Shown here: one piece after another, positions 23,641-32,827 of the stretch
Layout: each line of letters starts with the position of its first letter
Position numbering within the stretch: position 1 is the first letter of the stretch
Assembly (NCBI RefSeq): GCF_014649375.1
Contig: NZ_BMSX01000005.1
Coordinates: 420,373 to 484,372 of the forward strand
Reading direction: 5' to 3'
From: Streptomyces aurantiogriseus
GTDB taxonomy: Bacteria; Actinomycetota; Actinomycetes; Streptomycetales; Streptomycetaceae
Length of the DNA: 64,000 bases
Program-made: the position numbers and the translations under genes
The notes under the pieces: generated by a model
What the model saw: the letters and a program-made list of their open reading frames with translations, nothing else
The model's database searches: none
What the model was told of the DNA's origin: nothing

Positions 23641-25983
23641 TCAGCGGGCGCCTGGGCGGCGGTGCGGGGGCTGCTCGGGTGACGGGCGCTGTGGAACCGG
23701 CGGGACCGTGCGCACGGCCGGGCCGTCGCCGTTGAGGGACACCGGGGTGCCGTGATGGCTGATGGTCAGGGGTGGGCCGGACAGCAGGGTGTAGGTGGCC
23801 TTGTCGGGGCCGACCTCCACATGCAGACGACGGCCGAGGAGCTGGACGGAGAAAGCGAGGCGGCTGAACATCTCCGGCAGACGGGGTGCGAAGCGCAGGC
23901 TGTCGCCGTCGCGGCGCAGCCCGCCGAACCCGGCGACCAGCGCCATCCAGGTACCGGCGAGGGAGGCGATGTGCAGCCCGTCGCGGGTGTTGTGCTCCAG
24001 GTCCGCCAGGTCCATCAGGGCGGCCTCGGCCGTGTAGTCGTAGGCCAGGCGCATGTGGCCGGCCTGGGCGGCGACGACGGCCTGGCAGCACGCCGACAGC
24101 GAGGAGTCGCGGACGGTCAGCGGCTCGTAGTAGGCGAAGTTGCGGGCGATCTGCTCCTCGTCGAAGAAGCTGCCGCAGGTGTACATCGCCAGGACCAGGT
24201 CCGCCTGTTTGACGACCTGCTTGCGGTAGAGGTCGAAGTAGGGGAAGTGCAGCAGCAGGGGGTACTGGTCGGGGCGGGTGCCGGAGAAGTCCCAGCGCTG
24301 GTAGCGGGTGAAGCCCGCGTGCTGTTCGTGGACGCCCAGTTCGTCGTTGTAGGGGATGTGCACGGCGGCGGCGGCGTCCCGCCAGGCGGCGCTCTCCTCC
24401 GCGTCGACGCCGAGCGCGGCGGGCTCCTCCGGGTGGCGTTCGACGACGTCGGCGGCGGCGAGGAGGTTCGCCCGGGCCATGAGGTTGGTGTACGTGTTGT
24501 CGTCGGCGACCGCGCTGTACTCGTCGGGGCCGGTGACGCCGTCGATGTGGAAGGTGCCGTGCGCGTCGTGGTGACCGAGGGAGCGCCACAGGCGGGCGGT
24601 CTCCACCAGTAGTTCGACACCCGTGTCCCGTTCGAAGTCGGTGTCGCCGGTCGCCGCGACGTAGCGGACGACGGCGTCGGCTATGTCGGCGTTGACATGG
24701 AAGGCGGCGGTGCCGGCCGGCCAGTAGGCGGAGCCCTCCGAGCCCTCGATGGTGCGCCAGGGGAACGCGGCGCCGCTCAGGCCGAGTTGGGCGGCGCGCT
24801 CGCGGGCGGCGTCCAGGGTGTTCTTCCGCCAGCGCAGGGCTTCGGAGACGGCCTCGGGCGCGGTGTAGGTGAGCAGGGGCAGGACGAAGGTCTCGGTGTC
24901 CCAGAAGGCGTGGCCGTCGTAGCCGGAGCCGGTCAGGCCCTTGGCGGGGATGGCCCGTTGTTCGGCGCGGGCGCCGGCCTGGAGGACGTGGAAGAGGGCG
25001 AAGCGGACGGCCTGCTGGATCTCCTCGTCGCCGTCGACCTCCACGTCCGCGCGGGCCCAGAAGTCGTCGAGGTAGGTCCGCTGGTCGTCGAGGAGGCCCT
25101 GCCAGCCGCTGTGTCCGGCCGCGGCGAGGGCCGCCTCCACCTGGTCGCTCATCGCGGGCCGGGAGCGGGCGCCGGACCAGCCGTGCGCGACGAGCTTCTC
25201 CACGCGCAGCTGCTCGCCGGGCTCCAGCACGGAGGTGACGGTCAGACGGGCCAGGTCCGCGTTGCTCTCGCTGCTGGTGGTGGTCCGCTCGGGGCCCGTG
25301 ACGGTGTGGTCGGCGGCCACGGCGACGCGCAGACCGCTGCGCTTCGTACGGTGCACCAGCCGCAGACGGTTGCCGACGGCCACGTCCTCCTCCGGCTCCA
25401 GCGGCGACTTCAGTGCCCGGGCCGCGCGCGGGTCGCCGTTCGGCTCCGGAAGGCTCTCGTTGGCCACCAGCTCCGACTGGATGACCACCCGGGAGCGGCT
25501 GCCGACGGCCTCGACCTCGTAGGCGACGGCGCCGATGGCGCGCTGGGTGAGGGAGACCAGCCGGGTCGAGCGCACCCGGACCGTCGAGCCCGCCGGTGAG
25601 GTCCACTCGCAGGTGCGCTCCAACACGCCCCGGCGCAGGTCCAGCACGCGTTCATGGGATTCCAGCCGCCCGTAGCGCAGGTCGAACGGCTCGTCGTCGA
25701 CCAGCAGCCGCAGGATCTTGCCGTTGGTGACGTTGATGACCGTCTGGCCGGACTCCGGATAGCCGTAGCCCGCCTCGGCGTAGGGCAGGGGGTGCAGTTC
25801 GTGGACGCCGTTGAGGTAGGAGCCGGGCAGGCCGTGGGGTTCGCCCTCGTCGAGGTTGCCGCGCCAGCCGACGTGCCCGTTGGACAGGGCGAACACCGAC
25901 TCGCTCTGGGCGAGGACGTCCAGGTCGAGGTGGGTCTCGCGGACGCACCAGGGCTCGACGGCGTAGGACCGGTCGGTGATCAC
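23641..25983 (-). CDS. GH65-family disaccharide phosphorylase
   Basis: The 780-residue enzyme has the GH65 layout: N-terminal beta-sandwich (1-270), linker, (alpha/alpha)6 barrel (320-690) and C-terminal sheet. Glu488 in TGPDEYS is the general acid. The WDTETF and KQADLVL segments are characteristic; phosphate-site residues follow the latter. GH65 members cleave trehalose, maltose, kojibiose or nigerose with phosphate to give beta-glucose 1-phosphate. Its GTG start overlaps the stop of a beta-phosphoglucomutase-like gene, which would convert that product to glucose 6-phosphate. The pairing supports a phosphorylase rather than a hydrolase. The C-terminus is a Pro/Arg-rich tail. Confidence 0.9.
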   Translation of the reverse strand: MITDRSYAVEPWCVRETHLDLDVLAQSESVFALSNGHVGWRGNLDEGEPHGLPGSYLNGVHELHPLPYAEAGYGYPESGQTVINVTNGKILRLLVDDEPFDLRYGRLESHERVLDLRRGVLERTCEWTSPAGSTVRVRSTRLVSLTQRAIGAVAYEVEAVGSRSRVVIQSELVANESLPEPNGDPRAARALKSPLEPEEDVAVGNRLRLVHRTKRSGLRVAVAADHTVTGPERTTTSSESNADLARLTVTSVLEPGEQLRVEKLVAHGWSGARSRPAMSDQVEAALAAAGHSGWQGLLDDQRTYLDDFWARADVEVDGDEEIQQAVRFALFHVLQAGARAEQRAIPAKGLTGSGYDGHAFWDTETFVLPLLTYTAPEAVSEALRWRKNTLDAARERAAQLGLSGAAFPWRTIEGSEGSAYWPAGTAAFHVNADIADAVVRYVAATGDTDFERDTGVELLVETARLWRSLGHHDAHGTFHIDGVTGPDEYSAVADDNTYTNLMARANLLAAADVVERHPEEPAALGVDAEESAAWRDAAAAVHIPYNDELGVHEQHAGFTRYQRWDFSGTRPDQYPLLLHFPYFDLYRKQVVKQADLVLAMYTCGSFFDEEQIARNFAYYEPLTVRDSSLSACCQAVVAAQAGHMRLAYDYTAEAALMDLADLEHNTRDGLHIASLAGTWMALVAGFGGLRRDGDSLRFAPRLPEMFSRLAFSVQLLGRRLHVEVGPDKATYTLLSGPPLTISHHGTPVSLNGDGPAVRTVPPVPQRPSPEQPPHRRPGAR

Positions 25984-26723
25984 TCGTTTCCCCCCAGTTC
26001 GGCCAGGTCCTTGACGACGACGTCCGCGCCGTGCGCGTACAGGGCGTCGGTCTGCCCCACCCGGTCAACGCCCACGACGTACCCGAAGTGCCCGGCGCGG
26101 CCCGCGTCCATCCCGGCCAGCGCGTCCTCGAAGACGGCGGCCCGGGACGGCTCGACACCGAGATCGCGGGCGGCGGCGAGGAAGGTGTCCGGGTGTGGCT
26201 TGCCCGGCAGTCCCCGCTCGGCGGCGACCACGCCGTCGATCCGCACCTCGAAGAGGTCCTCGGCGTCGATGGAGCGCAGCACGTCACGGGTGTTGGCGCT
26301 GGAGGAGACGATCGCCGTGCGCAGACCCCGGGCACGGACGGCCTCCAGGTAGCGCAGGGTGCCCTCGTAGGCCTCGACGCCCTGGGTGCGGATCTTCTCC
26401 AGCAGCAGCTCGTTCTTGCGGTTGCCGAGGCCGTGGACGGTCGGTGCGTCCGGTGGGTCGTCGGGCCGGCCCTCGGGCAGGTGGATGCCGCGGGAGGCGA
26501 GGAAGGTGCGGACGCCGTCGGCGCGCGGGCGTCCGTCGACGTACTCGTCGTAGTCGTCGGCGGTGTCGAACGGCCGGAAGTCCTCGCCGTCGCGCTCGCG
26601 CAGGAACGCGTCGAACGTCTCCTTCCAGGCGGCCGCGTGCACCACGGCCGTCCGGGTGACCACCCCGTCGAGGTCGAAGAGGCAGGCCTGGATGGTGTCC
26701 GGGAGACCGAGCGTCGTCGTCAT
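25980..26723 (-). CDS. HAD-superfamily beta-phosphoglucomutase-like enzyme
   Basis: The 247-residue haloacid dehalogenase-fold protein shows the nucleophile motif CLFDLDGVV (Asp17, Asp19), a helical cap with the VVHAAAWKETFD substrate-loop segment, motif II IVSSSANT, the motif III lysine in GLPGKPHPDTF, and the acidic VFEDALAG motif. This matches beta-phosphoglucomutases, which interconvert beta-glucose 1-phosphate and glucose 6-phosphate. The upstream position and 4-base overlap with the GH65 gene make the assignment strong. ATG at 26723 begins the usual MTTTLGLPD-type N-terminus; the frame extends upstream without a better site. Confidence 0.88.
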   Translation of the reverse strand: MTTTLGLPDTIQACLFDLDGVVTRTAVVHAAAWKETFDAFLRERDGEDFRPFDTADDYDEYVDGRPRADGVRTFLASRGIHLPEGRPDDPPDAPTVHGLGNRKNELLLEKIRTQGVEAYEGTLRYLEAVRARGLRTAIVSSSANTRDVLRSIDAEDLFEVRIDGVVAAERGLPGKPHPDTFLAAARDLGVEPSRAAVFEDALAGMDAGRAGHFGYVVGVDRVGQTDALYAHGADVVVKDLAELGGNE

Positions 26724-26807
26724 ACAGGTCCCGTTCCCCCGCATGGGGGTGCCCACCGAGTGGCGCGCGCCACATCGACGCGCCACACGGTCAGCGGGAA
26801 CAAGAGG

Positions 26808-27203
26808 TCAGTCGTGCGGGAACGAGTGGTGCTCGTGCGCGATGACCCACCGGCCGCGCTGTTTGCGCAGACCGAACGTCAGCCGCAGCCGCAGGGTGGG
26901 CCGCTCGGCCAGCTCCTCCGGCGTGCCGACGCGCAACAGGGCGTGCGCGTAGCCGACCTCGGGGCCGGCGGTGACGTCGAGCGTGTCGATCTCGAACAGC
27001 GCGCCCTGCGCCTGCCACGCGAAGAACGGCGGCCAGATCGCCCGGTAGGGGCCCAGGCCCCGCAGGCCGTCGTGGGGCGGCGTCACGTAGTACAGGAGGA
27101 GGTCCTCGGCGTGGTCGGCGAGGACGGCGTCGAGATCGCCGCGGTGCACCGCGTCCGCCCAGCGCGTGATCAGGGCGCGGATCCGCGTCTCGTCCTCGGA
27201 CAT
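26808..27203 (-). CDS. SnoaL/YybH-like nuclear transport factor 2-fold protein
   Basis: The 131-residue protein matches the NTF2-like ketosteroid-isomerase/YybH type: IRALITRWADAVHRGDLDAV near the start, a central FEIDTLDVTAGPEVGYAHAL strand pair, and a C-terminal WVIAHEHHSFPHD. Many such proteins are annotated as DUF4440 or SnoaL-like with no known substrate. The ATG has GAGAGGAGGAGG upstream, a very strong site. It is divergent from the kinase gene, with 62 bp between the starts. Confidence 0.8.
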   Translation of the reverse strand: MSEDETRIRALITRWADAVHRGDLDAVLADHAEDLLLYYVTPPHDGLRGLGPYRAIWPPFFAWQAQGALFEIDTLDVTAGPEVGYAHALLRVGTPEELAERPTLRLRLTFGLRKQRGRWVIAHEHHSFPHD

Positions 27204-27265
27204 GTCCTCCTCCTCTCTCGGCCCTCCCGGTCCGGGTCCCCTTCCAGCCTGCGACACTCTGCTGT

Positions 27266-27976
27266 GTGCTCACATTCGACGATCTGCTCCTGCGCGCCCG
27301 TTCCCTCGCCGCGGGCGGCCGGCGCGCGCTCCTCGGCATCGCCGGCAGCCCCGGCGCCGGCAAGACGACCCTCGCCGAGCACCTGGTACGGGAGCTGAAC
27401 GGCACCGGGGAGCCCTGGGTGGCGCACGTCCCGATGGACGGCTTCCACCTGGCGGACGTCGAGCTCGACCGGCTCGGCCGCCGCGACCGCAAGGGCGCGC
27501 CCGACACCTTCGACGCGGCCGGGTACGCGGCCCTGCTGCGCCGGTTGCGCGAGGAGACGGACGGCGACGACATCGTGTACGCGCCCGGCTTCGAAAGGGT
27601 CCTGGAGCAGCCGCTCGCGGGTGCCGTCCCGGTGCCGCCCACGGCCCGGCTGGTCGTGACCGAGGGCAACTACCTGCTCCTGGACACGGACGCGTGGGCG
27701 CGTGTCCGGCCCGCGCTGGACGAGGTGTGGTTCTGCGAGGCGGAGGAGGACGAGCGCGTCCGCCGGCTGGTCGCCCGGCACGAGGAGTTCGGCAAGGGAC
27801 ACCGGGAGGCGGTGGCCTGGGTGCTGGGCACGGACCAGCACAACGCCGAGCTGGTGGCGACGACTCGGGAGCGCGCGGACCTGGTGGTCCGGGACGTCGT
27901 AGGGTGGCCGTATGGGGCTGGACATCACCGTGCTGGGGCTGGACTGGGGGGAGTTGGAGCGGACGCCGGCGGGTGA
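27266..27976 (+). CDS. Nucleoside/nucleotide kinase-family P-loop protein
   Basis: The 236-residue P-loop kinase of the uridine kinase/phosphoribulokinase/pantothenate kinase group has Walker A GSPGAGKTT at about residues 27-35, HVPMDGFHLAD (catalytic Asp and His) near 64, and TEGNYLLLD near 133. It resembles the YggC/fructose-transport-associated kinase family, whose substrate is unsettled. The GTG start is close to its promoter. The last 22 residues are read from DNA that also encodes the start of the next gene (65-bp overlap), and they are probably a dispensable tail. Confidence 0.8.
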   Translation: MLTFDDLLLRARSLAAGGRRALLGIAGSPGAGKTTLAEHLVRELNGTGEPWVAHVPMDGFHLADVELDRLGRRDRKGAPDTFDAAGYAALLRRLREETDGDDIVYAPGFERVLEQPLAGAVPVPPTARLVVTEGNYLLLDTDAWARVRPALDEVWFCEAEEDERVRRLVARHEEFGKGHREAVAWVLGTDQHNAELVATTRERADLVVRDVVGWPYGAGHHRAGAGLGGVGADAGG

Positions 27977-28508
27977 GCGGCTCGCGGTGCTGGAGGAGGC
28001 CACCTGGCCCGAGGACGAGGACGACGACCGGGCCACGGGGCCGGTCCCGGGCTGGCTGGTCCCCGCGTCACCGAGGGTGCCCTGGAGCGGCCGGTACACG
28101 TTCCACTGCACCAGCGGCTCCTACAAGCCGCACTTCTGGGCCGGGAAGGGCTGGGAGGACGTGCGGGACTTCGCCGATCCCGTGCTGCGGGAAGCCCTGG
28201 ACGGTTTCCTGCGCGGGCTGTTCTGGCACGACGACCCGCTCGTACCGCCCATGGACGGCCTCGTCCACTCCCCGTCGCCCAGCGTGCTGGTCGCCTGCCC
28301 GCCCGCGGCCGTGAACGCGCTGACCGCTCACTGGGCGCGAGCGGAGCCCCTGCTGGAGGGGCTGCGTGAACCGTACGGCCGGCATGCGGCGGATCCGGGC
28401 GGGTGGATCGAGGACTTCGACCGGTTCGACGCGCTGGTGCGCGAGTGGTCCGTCGTCGTGACCGAGGCCGACCGGCGAGGCTGGGGTGTCCTCGGGCTGC
28501 CCTTCTGA
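27912..28508 (+). CDS. Conserved hypothetical protein of about 198 residues
   Basis: The soluble 198-residue protein begins MGLDITVLGLDWGELERTP and is rich in Trp and acidic residues. It has no signal or membrane segment and no motif I recognise. Third-position GC bias is strong throughout, which supports coding. Its start lies 65 bp inside the kinase gene with only a weak ribosome binding site, so it may depend on translation of the kinase. A downstream start would remove the well-conserved-looking first strand, so I keep the ATG at 27912. Confidence 0.6.
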   Translation: MGLDITVLGLDWGELERTPAGERLAVLEEATWPEDEDDDRATGPVPGWLVPASPRVPWSGRYTFHCTSGSYKPHFWAGKGWEDVRDFADPVLREALDGFLRGLFWHDDPLVPPMDGLVHSPSPSVLVACPPAAVNALTAHWARAEPLLEGLREPYGRHAADPGGWIEDFDRFDALVREWSVVVTEADRRGWGVLGLPF

Positions 28509-28561
28509 ACGCGGCCGCCGCCTCAACCCCGTTGTCAGTGGCGCCCGTTACAGTCGCCCGC

Positions 28562-29197
28562 ATGAGTGACGGAATCGTGTGGCTGGTCGACCTCAAGGGC
28601 TGGATGTCCAGCGTCGTGTTCGCGCGCGGCATCTCCCCCGAGGAACTCGCCGTGCGCCTGGGCGGGGCCCCGGACGGGGCGACGGAGCCGATCACCGACC
28701 GGGAGGTGGAGGACCTCGGGGTCGAGTGGTACCGGCCGGGTGACGACGGGGACGGTGTGGTGCGGGTGGGCGAGTGCGGCGGATGGTCCTTCGCCCTGGA
28801 GTACTGGGACCCGACCGGCGGTGACCTGCTCGAGGAGGTCTCCCGGGACGGGGTCGAGGTCGTGCGGTACGTGCCGATCCAGGAACATCCGCCCGCCATG
28901 GTGGACTACGCCCGCGACGGCGTGTTCCTGTGCGGGTTCGGGTTGCGGGAGGAGATATGGCGCTGGGGGCAGGAGCCCGATCTGCTCCTGCCGGACCTCG
29001 TCGCGGCCGGAGTCCTCTCCCCCGACGGGAAGACATATCTCCCGCCGGAGGACGAGGACTACCAGACCGGTTACCGCCGCAGCCTGGGCGTCCTGGAGCG
29101 GAGGTTCGGGCTGTCCCTCTCCCCCGCGTACCTGCGCGACGCCCGGCTGCCCGCCTACGCGGTGCGCGGCACCCCGCGGATGACCCTCGACGGCTGA
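28562..29197 (+). CDS. DUF6461-like protein
   Basis: The 211-residue protein resembles the DUF6461 family, with VVFARGISPEELAVRLGG near residue 18 and a repeated Trp/Glu-rich pattern (WSFALEYWDP, FLCGFGLREEIWRWG). Members are common in actinobacteria and have no known role. ATG at 28562 begins the conserved first strand; the frame is open upstream but lacks a better start. It is close behind the 27912 gene on the same strand and converges on the sugar operon with 12 bp between. Confidence 0.6.
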   Translation: MSDGIVWLVDLKGWMSSVVFARGISPEELAVRLGGAPDGATEPITDREVEDLGVEWYRPGDDGDGVVRVGECGGWSFALEYWDPTGGDLLEEVSRDGVEVVRYVPIQEHPPAMVDYARDGVFLCGFGLREEIWRWGQEPDLLLPDLVAAGVLSPDGKTYLPPEDEDYQTGYRRSLGVLERRFGLSLSPAYLRDARLPAYAVRGTPRMTLDG

Positions 29198-29209
29198 CCC
29201 GGCACGCGC

Positions 29210-31057
29210 TCAGGCGGCGCGCAGCGCCAGTTCCGGTTCGCCCTGCGCGTCCGCGTCGCCGAGCACGGCGGTGAAGGCGGCCGTCCGTACGGTCAGTCCC
29301 TCCTCGCCGCGCTCGACGGACACCGTGAGCTTCTCCTCCGAGCCGTAGCGCACGGCGAAGACGTGCAGGTCGTCCGGGGCGTCCGGGGCCGGGCCCACCT
29401 CCAGGGCCGTGGAGCTGATCAGGTGCCGCCAGCCCTCGTCGGGGTTGCCGTAACCGCGCGGGTCGGCGGCGAGGGCGAAGGCGGCCTGCTCCTGGGTGGT
29501 CTCCGCGCGGGCGTCGAAGTGGTCCGGCCCCTGCGCGTCGGGGTGCGTCAGCCGCAGGGCGCCGGCGGAGGCCACCGCGCCCTCGGCCGTGCGCCGCACC
29601 CGGTCGCCGTCGTCCTCGGCGTACGGCAGTCCGGCCAGCAGGTAGGGCGTGCCGTCGAGGCGTTCCACGGCCACCGTCGTCCACAGGGTCGTGCCGTCGG
29701 TGACGTACAGGGAGCGCACATGCCGCAGGACGTGGTCGCGGCCGACGACCGGCTTGGTGACCAGTTTGGCGGTCAGGCCGTCGGCGCGGACGTCGCGGAC
29801 GCGGACCTCGCCCATGGGGCGGCACAGGAGGAAGCCGTCGGTGACCGGTCCGAAGCCGTGCTGGCGGCCGACGGCCGCGGGCAGGTAGTAGGTGCCGCCG
29901 GCCTCGACCAGGGACGGGGTCATCCGGTCGTCGAAGGCCACCGAGACGGTGCCCGCGCGCAGTTGGTGCCGTGCGGCCGTGCTGGAGGGCTCGCGATGCC
30001 AGCGGGTGGCGTCCTGGATCTGCCAGACCAGCATCCACGCGAAGTGGCCGTCGATCCCGCCGTCCGCCTTGACCGCGTGCCGGCCCCAGCGGGTGTCGCC
30101 CCGGTAGCGGCCCAGGTCGGAGCCGATACGGCGGCTGAAGTAGCGCAGGCCCAGGACCGACTCGAAGCCGGAGTGCTGCTCGCTGTAGCGGGGGCCGCCG
30201 TTGTCGAAGCCGCCGTTGGTCAGCCGGGCGTCGATGTAGCGGGCGAGCGCGTCACCGTCCTGCGCGAAGACCTCCTCGCCGCTGACCCGGTGGGCCTGGG
30301 CGAGGAAGGAGAGCGAGATCGGGCCGTAGTTGTTGTCGTAGGCGCCGCCGTGCTCGGGGGGCAGCAGGGCACCGCGGTCGCGGACGCGGTGGGCCAGGAT
30401 CTCGTCGGTGTACAGCTCCAGGGCGCGCGCACGGACCGACTCCCGCTCGGGGGACGGCAGATGGCTCGCCAGCATCAGCCCGCCGACGATGCAGCCGATC
30501 GCCTGGTTGCCCGCCTCCTGGGGGTTGAAGAACGTCGCCTCGGTCAGCCAGCTCCAGTAGCCACGCGCCACTTCGAGCAGTTCGCCGCGCCGTTCGTCGT
30601 CGACGAGGCCGTCCGCCGTGTCCAGCAGGTTGACCGCCTGGAGCAGCGCCCAGACCGTGCTGGGCCAGTCCCCGATGGGGTGCGCGCCGGCCGCGAGGGT
30701 GTAACGGGCATACGGCAGACCGGAGTTGCGCGCTCGCAGGTTGGGGTAGCCGGGGTTGTCCTGGGTGTACACCCGCTCTCGCAGATGGAAGGCGAGGCTG
30801 CGGCGGACCGCCTCCGGCAGCCGCGGGTCCTTGGTGCGCTGCCAGGCGAGCGCGAGCAGGGAGGTGATGCCGAGGGAGGTGTCACCGATGTCGTCGACGC
30901 AGTCGGGGTGTTCGAGGTTGCCCTCGGGCGTCAGGCGCGCAAGGGCCTGCTCGACAACGTCCGCGAGGACGGCGTCGTATGCCTGCGGGCTGTCCGGCAG
31001 GTCGTGCAGCGGGCCGCGCTGGTGCGTGAGGTGCACGGGAGGGGGCGTGAGGTGCAA
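29210..31057 (-). CDS. Predicted toroid-type carbohydrate-active protein, last gene of sugar ABC operon
   Basis: The 615-residue protein has no signal peptide. Residues about 30-400 are helical and show a repeated toroid-like pattern (GDTSLGITSLLALAWQ, GNQAIGCIVGGLMLAS, YDNNYGPISLSFLAQA), as in (alpha/alpha)n barrel glycosidases and polysaccharide lyases. The rest is beta-rich, like a heparinase or lyase C-terminal sandwich. I do not recognise a defined family. It follows a second such protein and the ABC importer on one strand, so it probably acts inside the cell on imported oligosaccharide (inference). The start is uncertain: TTG at 31057 has GAAGGG upstream, and GTG at 31036 is an alternative. 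Confidence 0.7.
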   Translation of the reverse strand: MHLTPPPVHLTHQRGPLHDLPDSPQAYDAVLADVVEQALARLTPEGNLEHPDCVDDIGDTSLGITSLLALAWQRTKDPRLPEAVRRSLAFHLRERVYTQDNPGYPNLRARNSGLPYARYTLAAGAHPIGDWPSTVWALLQAVNLLDTADGLVDDERRGELLEVARGYWSWLTEATFFNPQEAGNQAIGCIVGGLMLASHLPSPERESVRARALELYTDEILAHRVRDRGALLPPEHGGAYDNNYGPISLSFLAQAHRVSGEEVFAQDGDALARYIDARLTNGGFDNGGPRYSEQHSGFESVLGLRYFSRRIGSDLGRYRGDTRWGRHAVKADGGIDGHFAWMLVWQIQDATRWHREPSSTAARHQLRAGTVSVAFDDRMTPSLVEAGGTYYLPAAVGRQHGFGPVTDGFLLCRPMGEVRVRDVRADGLTAKLVTKPVVGRDHVLRHVRSLYVTDGTTLWTTVAVERLDGTPYLLAGLPYAEDDGDRVRRTAEGAVASAGALRLTHPDAQGPDHFDARAETTQEQAAFALAADPRGYGNPDEGWRHLISSTALEVGPAPDAPDDLHVFAVRYGSEEKLTVSVERGEEGLTVRTAAFTAVLGDADAQGEPELALRAA

Positions 31058-31106
31058 GGGGATCAGCCCTTCAGGCCGGAGGTCGCCATGGCATGGGTCG
31101 TCGGGG

Positions 31107-32825
31107 TCACACGACAGGTGCGGGCCGGCGGGCGCGCAGCGCGACAGTGAGTGTGTGCGGGCCATGTCCACCGATGTAGACGTGGTTCCCGCTCGTCGCA
31201 TCGGTGCCGCCCGCCACGGTGTAGTCCTGACCCGGGTCGTATCGCAGTATGTCGCCCCGGTCCGGTCCAGCGAGCGGTTCGCCCGCCTCGACGGCGGCCT
31301 CGACCCGGATCTCGTCGTCGCCGGCCCGGTAGGTCAACGGCTCGGTCGTCAGGCACCAGCGTCCCTCGCCGAGCGGTACGGCGCCCTGCGGCTCGCCGCC
31401 CGACCGGAAGGTCAGTTCGAGGGCCCAGGGCACCGGTGGTCCGCCGATGTCGATCCGCAGGTCGGCCCCGTCCTCCCGCAGGTCGACCTCGACTCGAGTC
31501 GTGTGGGAGACCTCGTCCTGGGGGCGGTCGGGGAAGGCCATCGCCGCGGAGAAACGGCCCTCGTCCAGCAGGCGGTAGGCGCCGTCGTCGCGCCTCCGGT
31601 CCTTCGGGAGCGGCTGGTAGTAGGCGGTTGTGAGGGTTTGGGTGAGCCGGTACCGGTTGTCGGCGAGCTGTTCCATGTCGGCGGCGCGGAACGGGCCCAG
31701 GTCGAAGAACACCCGCGAGAGGCGGACCGCGTCGAGGACGGCGGCACCGGCGAACATGCGCAGGAAGGTGGGGTTGCAGGCGAGGCCCGAGCGGATGCGC
31801 CGGTGCTCGGGCACGTCGGAGCCGCCGTACACCACCGTGTGCGCGGTGGCCGAGGCGTGTGCGGCGAGGCGCGCGGTGGTGAGGTACCGGTCGCGCGGAA
31901 GTGTCTCCGCGACGGGGTCGGGCAGTGCGCGGCACAGGTCCGGGGTGAGGAGGGTCTGGGCGAGCAGGTCGGGGTCGTCGATGCCGTCGGCGGCCGCCAG
32001 GCGGGCCGCGCGGGCGAAGTCGCCCCGGCCTGTGCGGATCGCGAGCAGCCGGTAGTGCGGCAGGTAGGGCCACAGCGGGAACGAAAGCTTCTGGTCCTGG
32101 CGGCGCGAGTGGACGGTCTCCACTGTGCCGTCCGGCCTGATCAGGTCCAGGGTCGTGGCGAGGTTGCGTTCGACGGCGTCCAGCAGGTCGGTACGCCCGA
32201 GCACCTCGGCCAGCAACAGCAGCGCCGGGTTGGTCACGATGGACGCGTAGACGGCACTGCGCTCCGAGTACAGGCCGTCCGCGTCGATGTCGACGCCCTC
32301 GGCGAGCCACTCCTCGACGCGGGCGGGCAGCCGGTCGTCGGGGAAGGACCGGTGCAGCCGGGCCAGCGCCGCGCACAGCTCCCAGCGGTGGTTCGGGGTG
32401 TGCACCCCACCGGCCAGGAGACTGCCCGCAGAGGCGCCGGCGATCTCGGCGAGCGCGGCCGTGACCTCGCGCAGTTCCGGCCCCGCGCCGACGGCGAGGA
32501 CGTGCGCGTCGCACACGTCGTTGACGGTGAACGCGGAGTCCGGCGGTGACTGCACGTTGTCGCCGCCGGCGAAGAGGCCGGTGGGTGTCTGCGCGGCCCG
32601 CAGGGCGCGGAGGTGGGTCATCGCGGCGGCGACGGCCTGCCCGCTGCCGTGCAGTACCGAGTCCGGGGAACGGTACGCCGCGACCAGGGTCTTCACCCGG
32701 CGCGCCAGACCACGGTGCGGCACACCGGCGGGTTCCTCGTCGGGGCCGGCCGCCAGCGGGGCGGCCGACCGGTCGGCGGCGCGCGCCGCCGCGCGGACGA
32801 ACTCCTGGTCGAGCGGGGTGGGCAA
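31107..32825 (-). CDS. Predicted toroid-type glycan lyase or hydrolase, unassigned family
   Basis: The 572-residue cytoplasmic protein has a helical N-terminal two-thirds with HTPNHRWELCAALARLH near residue 150, GLYSERSAVYASIVTNPAL near 185 and VHSRRQDQ near 235, and a beta-sandwich C-terminal third. The Asn-His-Arg-Trp and Tyr/His motifs resemble catalytic sites of heparinase- or alginate-lyase-like toroid enzymes, but I cannot place it in a named family. TTG at 32825 is two bases after the permease stop and has GAAGGA seven bases upstream. The tight link to the importer suggests it breaks down the imported glycan fragment. Confidence 0.7.
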   Translation of the reverse strand: MPTPLDQEFVRAAARAADRSAAPLAAGPDEEPAGVPHRGLARRVKTLVAAYRSPDSVLHGSGQAVAAAMTHLRALRAAQTPTGLFAGGDNVQSPPDSAFTVNDVCDAHVLAVGAGPELREVTAALAEIAGASAGSLLAGGVHTPNHRWELCAALARLHRSFPDDRLPARVEEWLAEGVDIDADGLYSERSAVYASIVTNPALLLLAEVLGRTDLLDAVERNLATTLDLIRPDGTVETVHSRRQDQKLSFPLWPYLPHYRLLAIRTGRGDFARAARLAAADGIDDPDLLAQTLLTPDLCRALPDPVAETLPRDRYLTTARLAAHASATAHTVVYGGSDVPEHRRIRSGLACNPTFLRMFAGAAVLDAVRLSRVFFDLGPFRAADMEQLADNRYRLTQTLTTAYYQPLPKDRRRDDGAYRLLDEGRFSAAMAFPDRPQDEVSHTTRVEVDLREDGADLRIDIGGPPVPWALELTFRSGGEPQGAVPLGEGRWCLTTEPLTYRAGDDEIRVEAAVEAGEPLAGPDRGDILRYDPGQDYTVAGGTDATSGNHVYIGGHGPHTLTVALRARRPAPVV

Positions 32826-32827
32826 GG

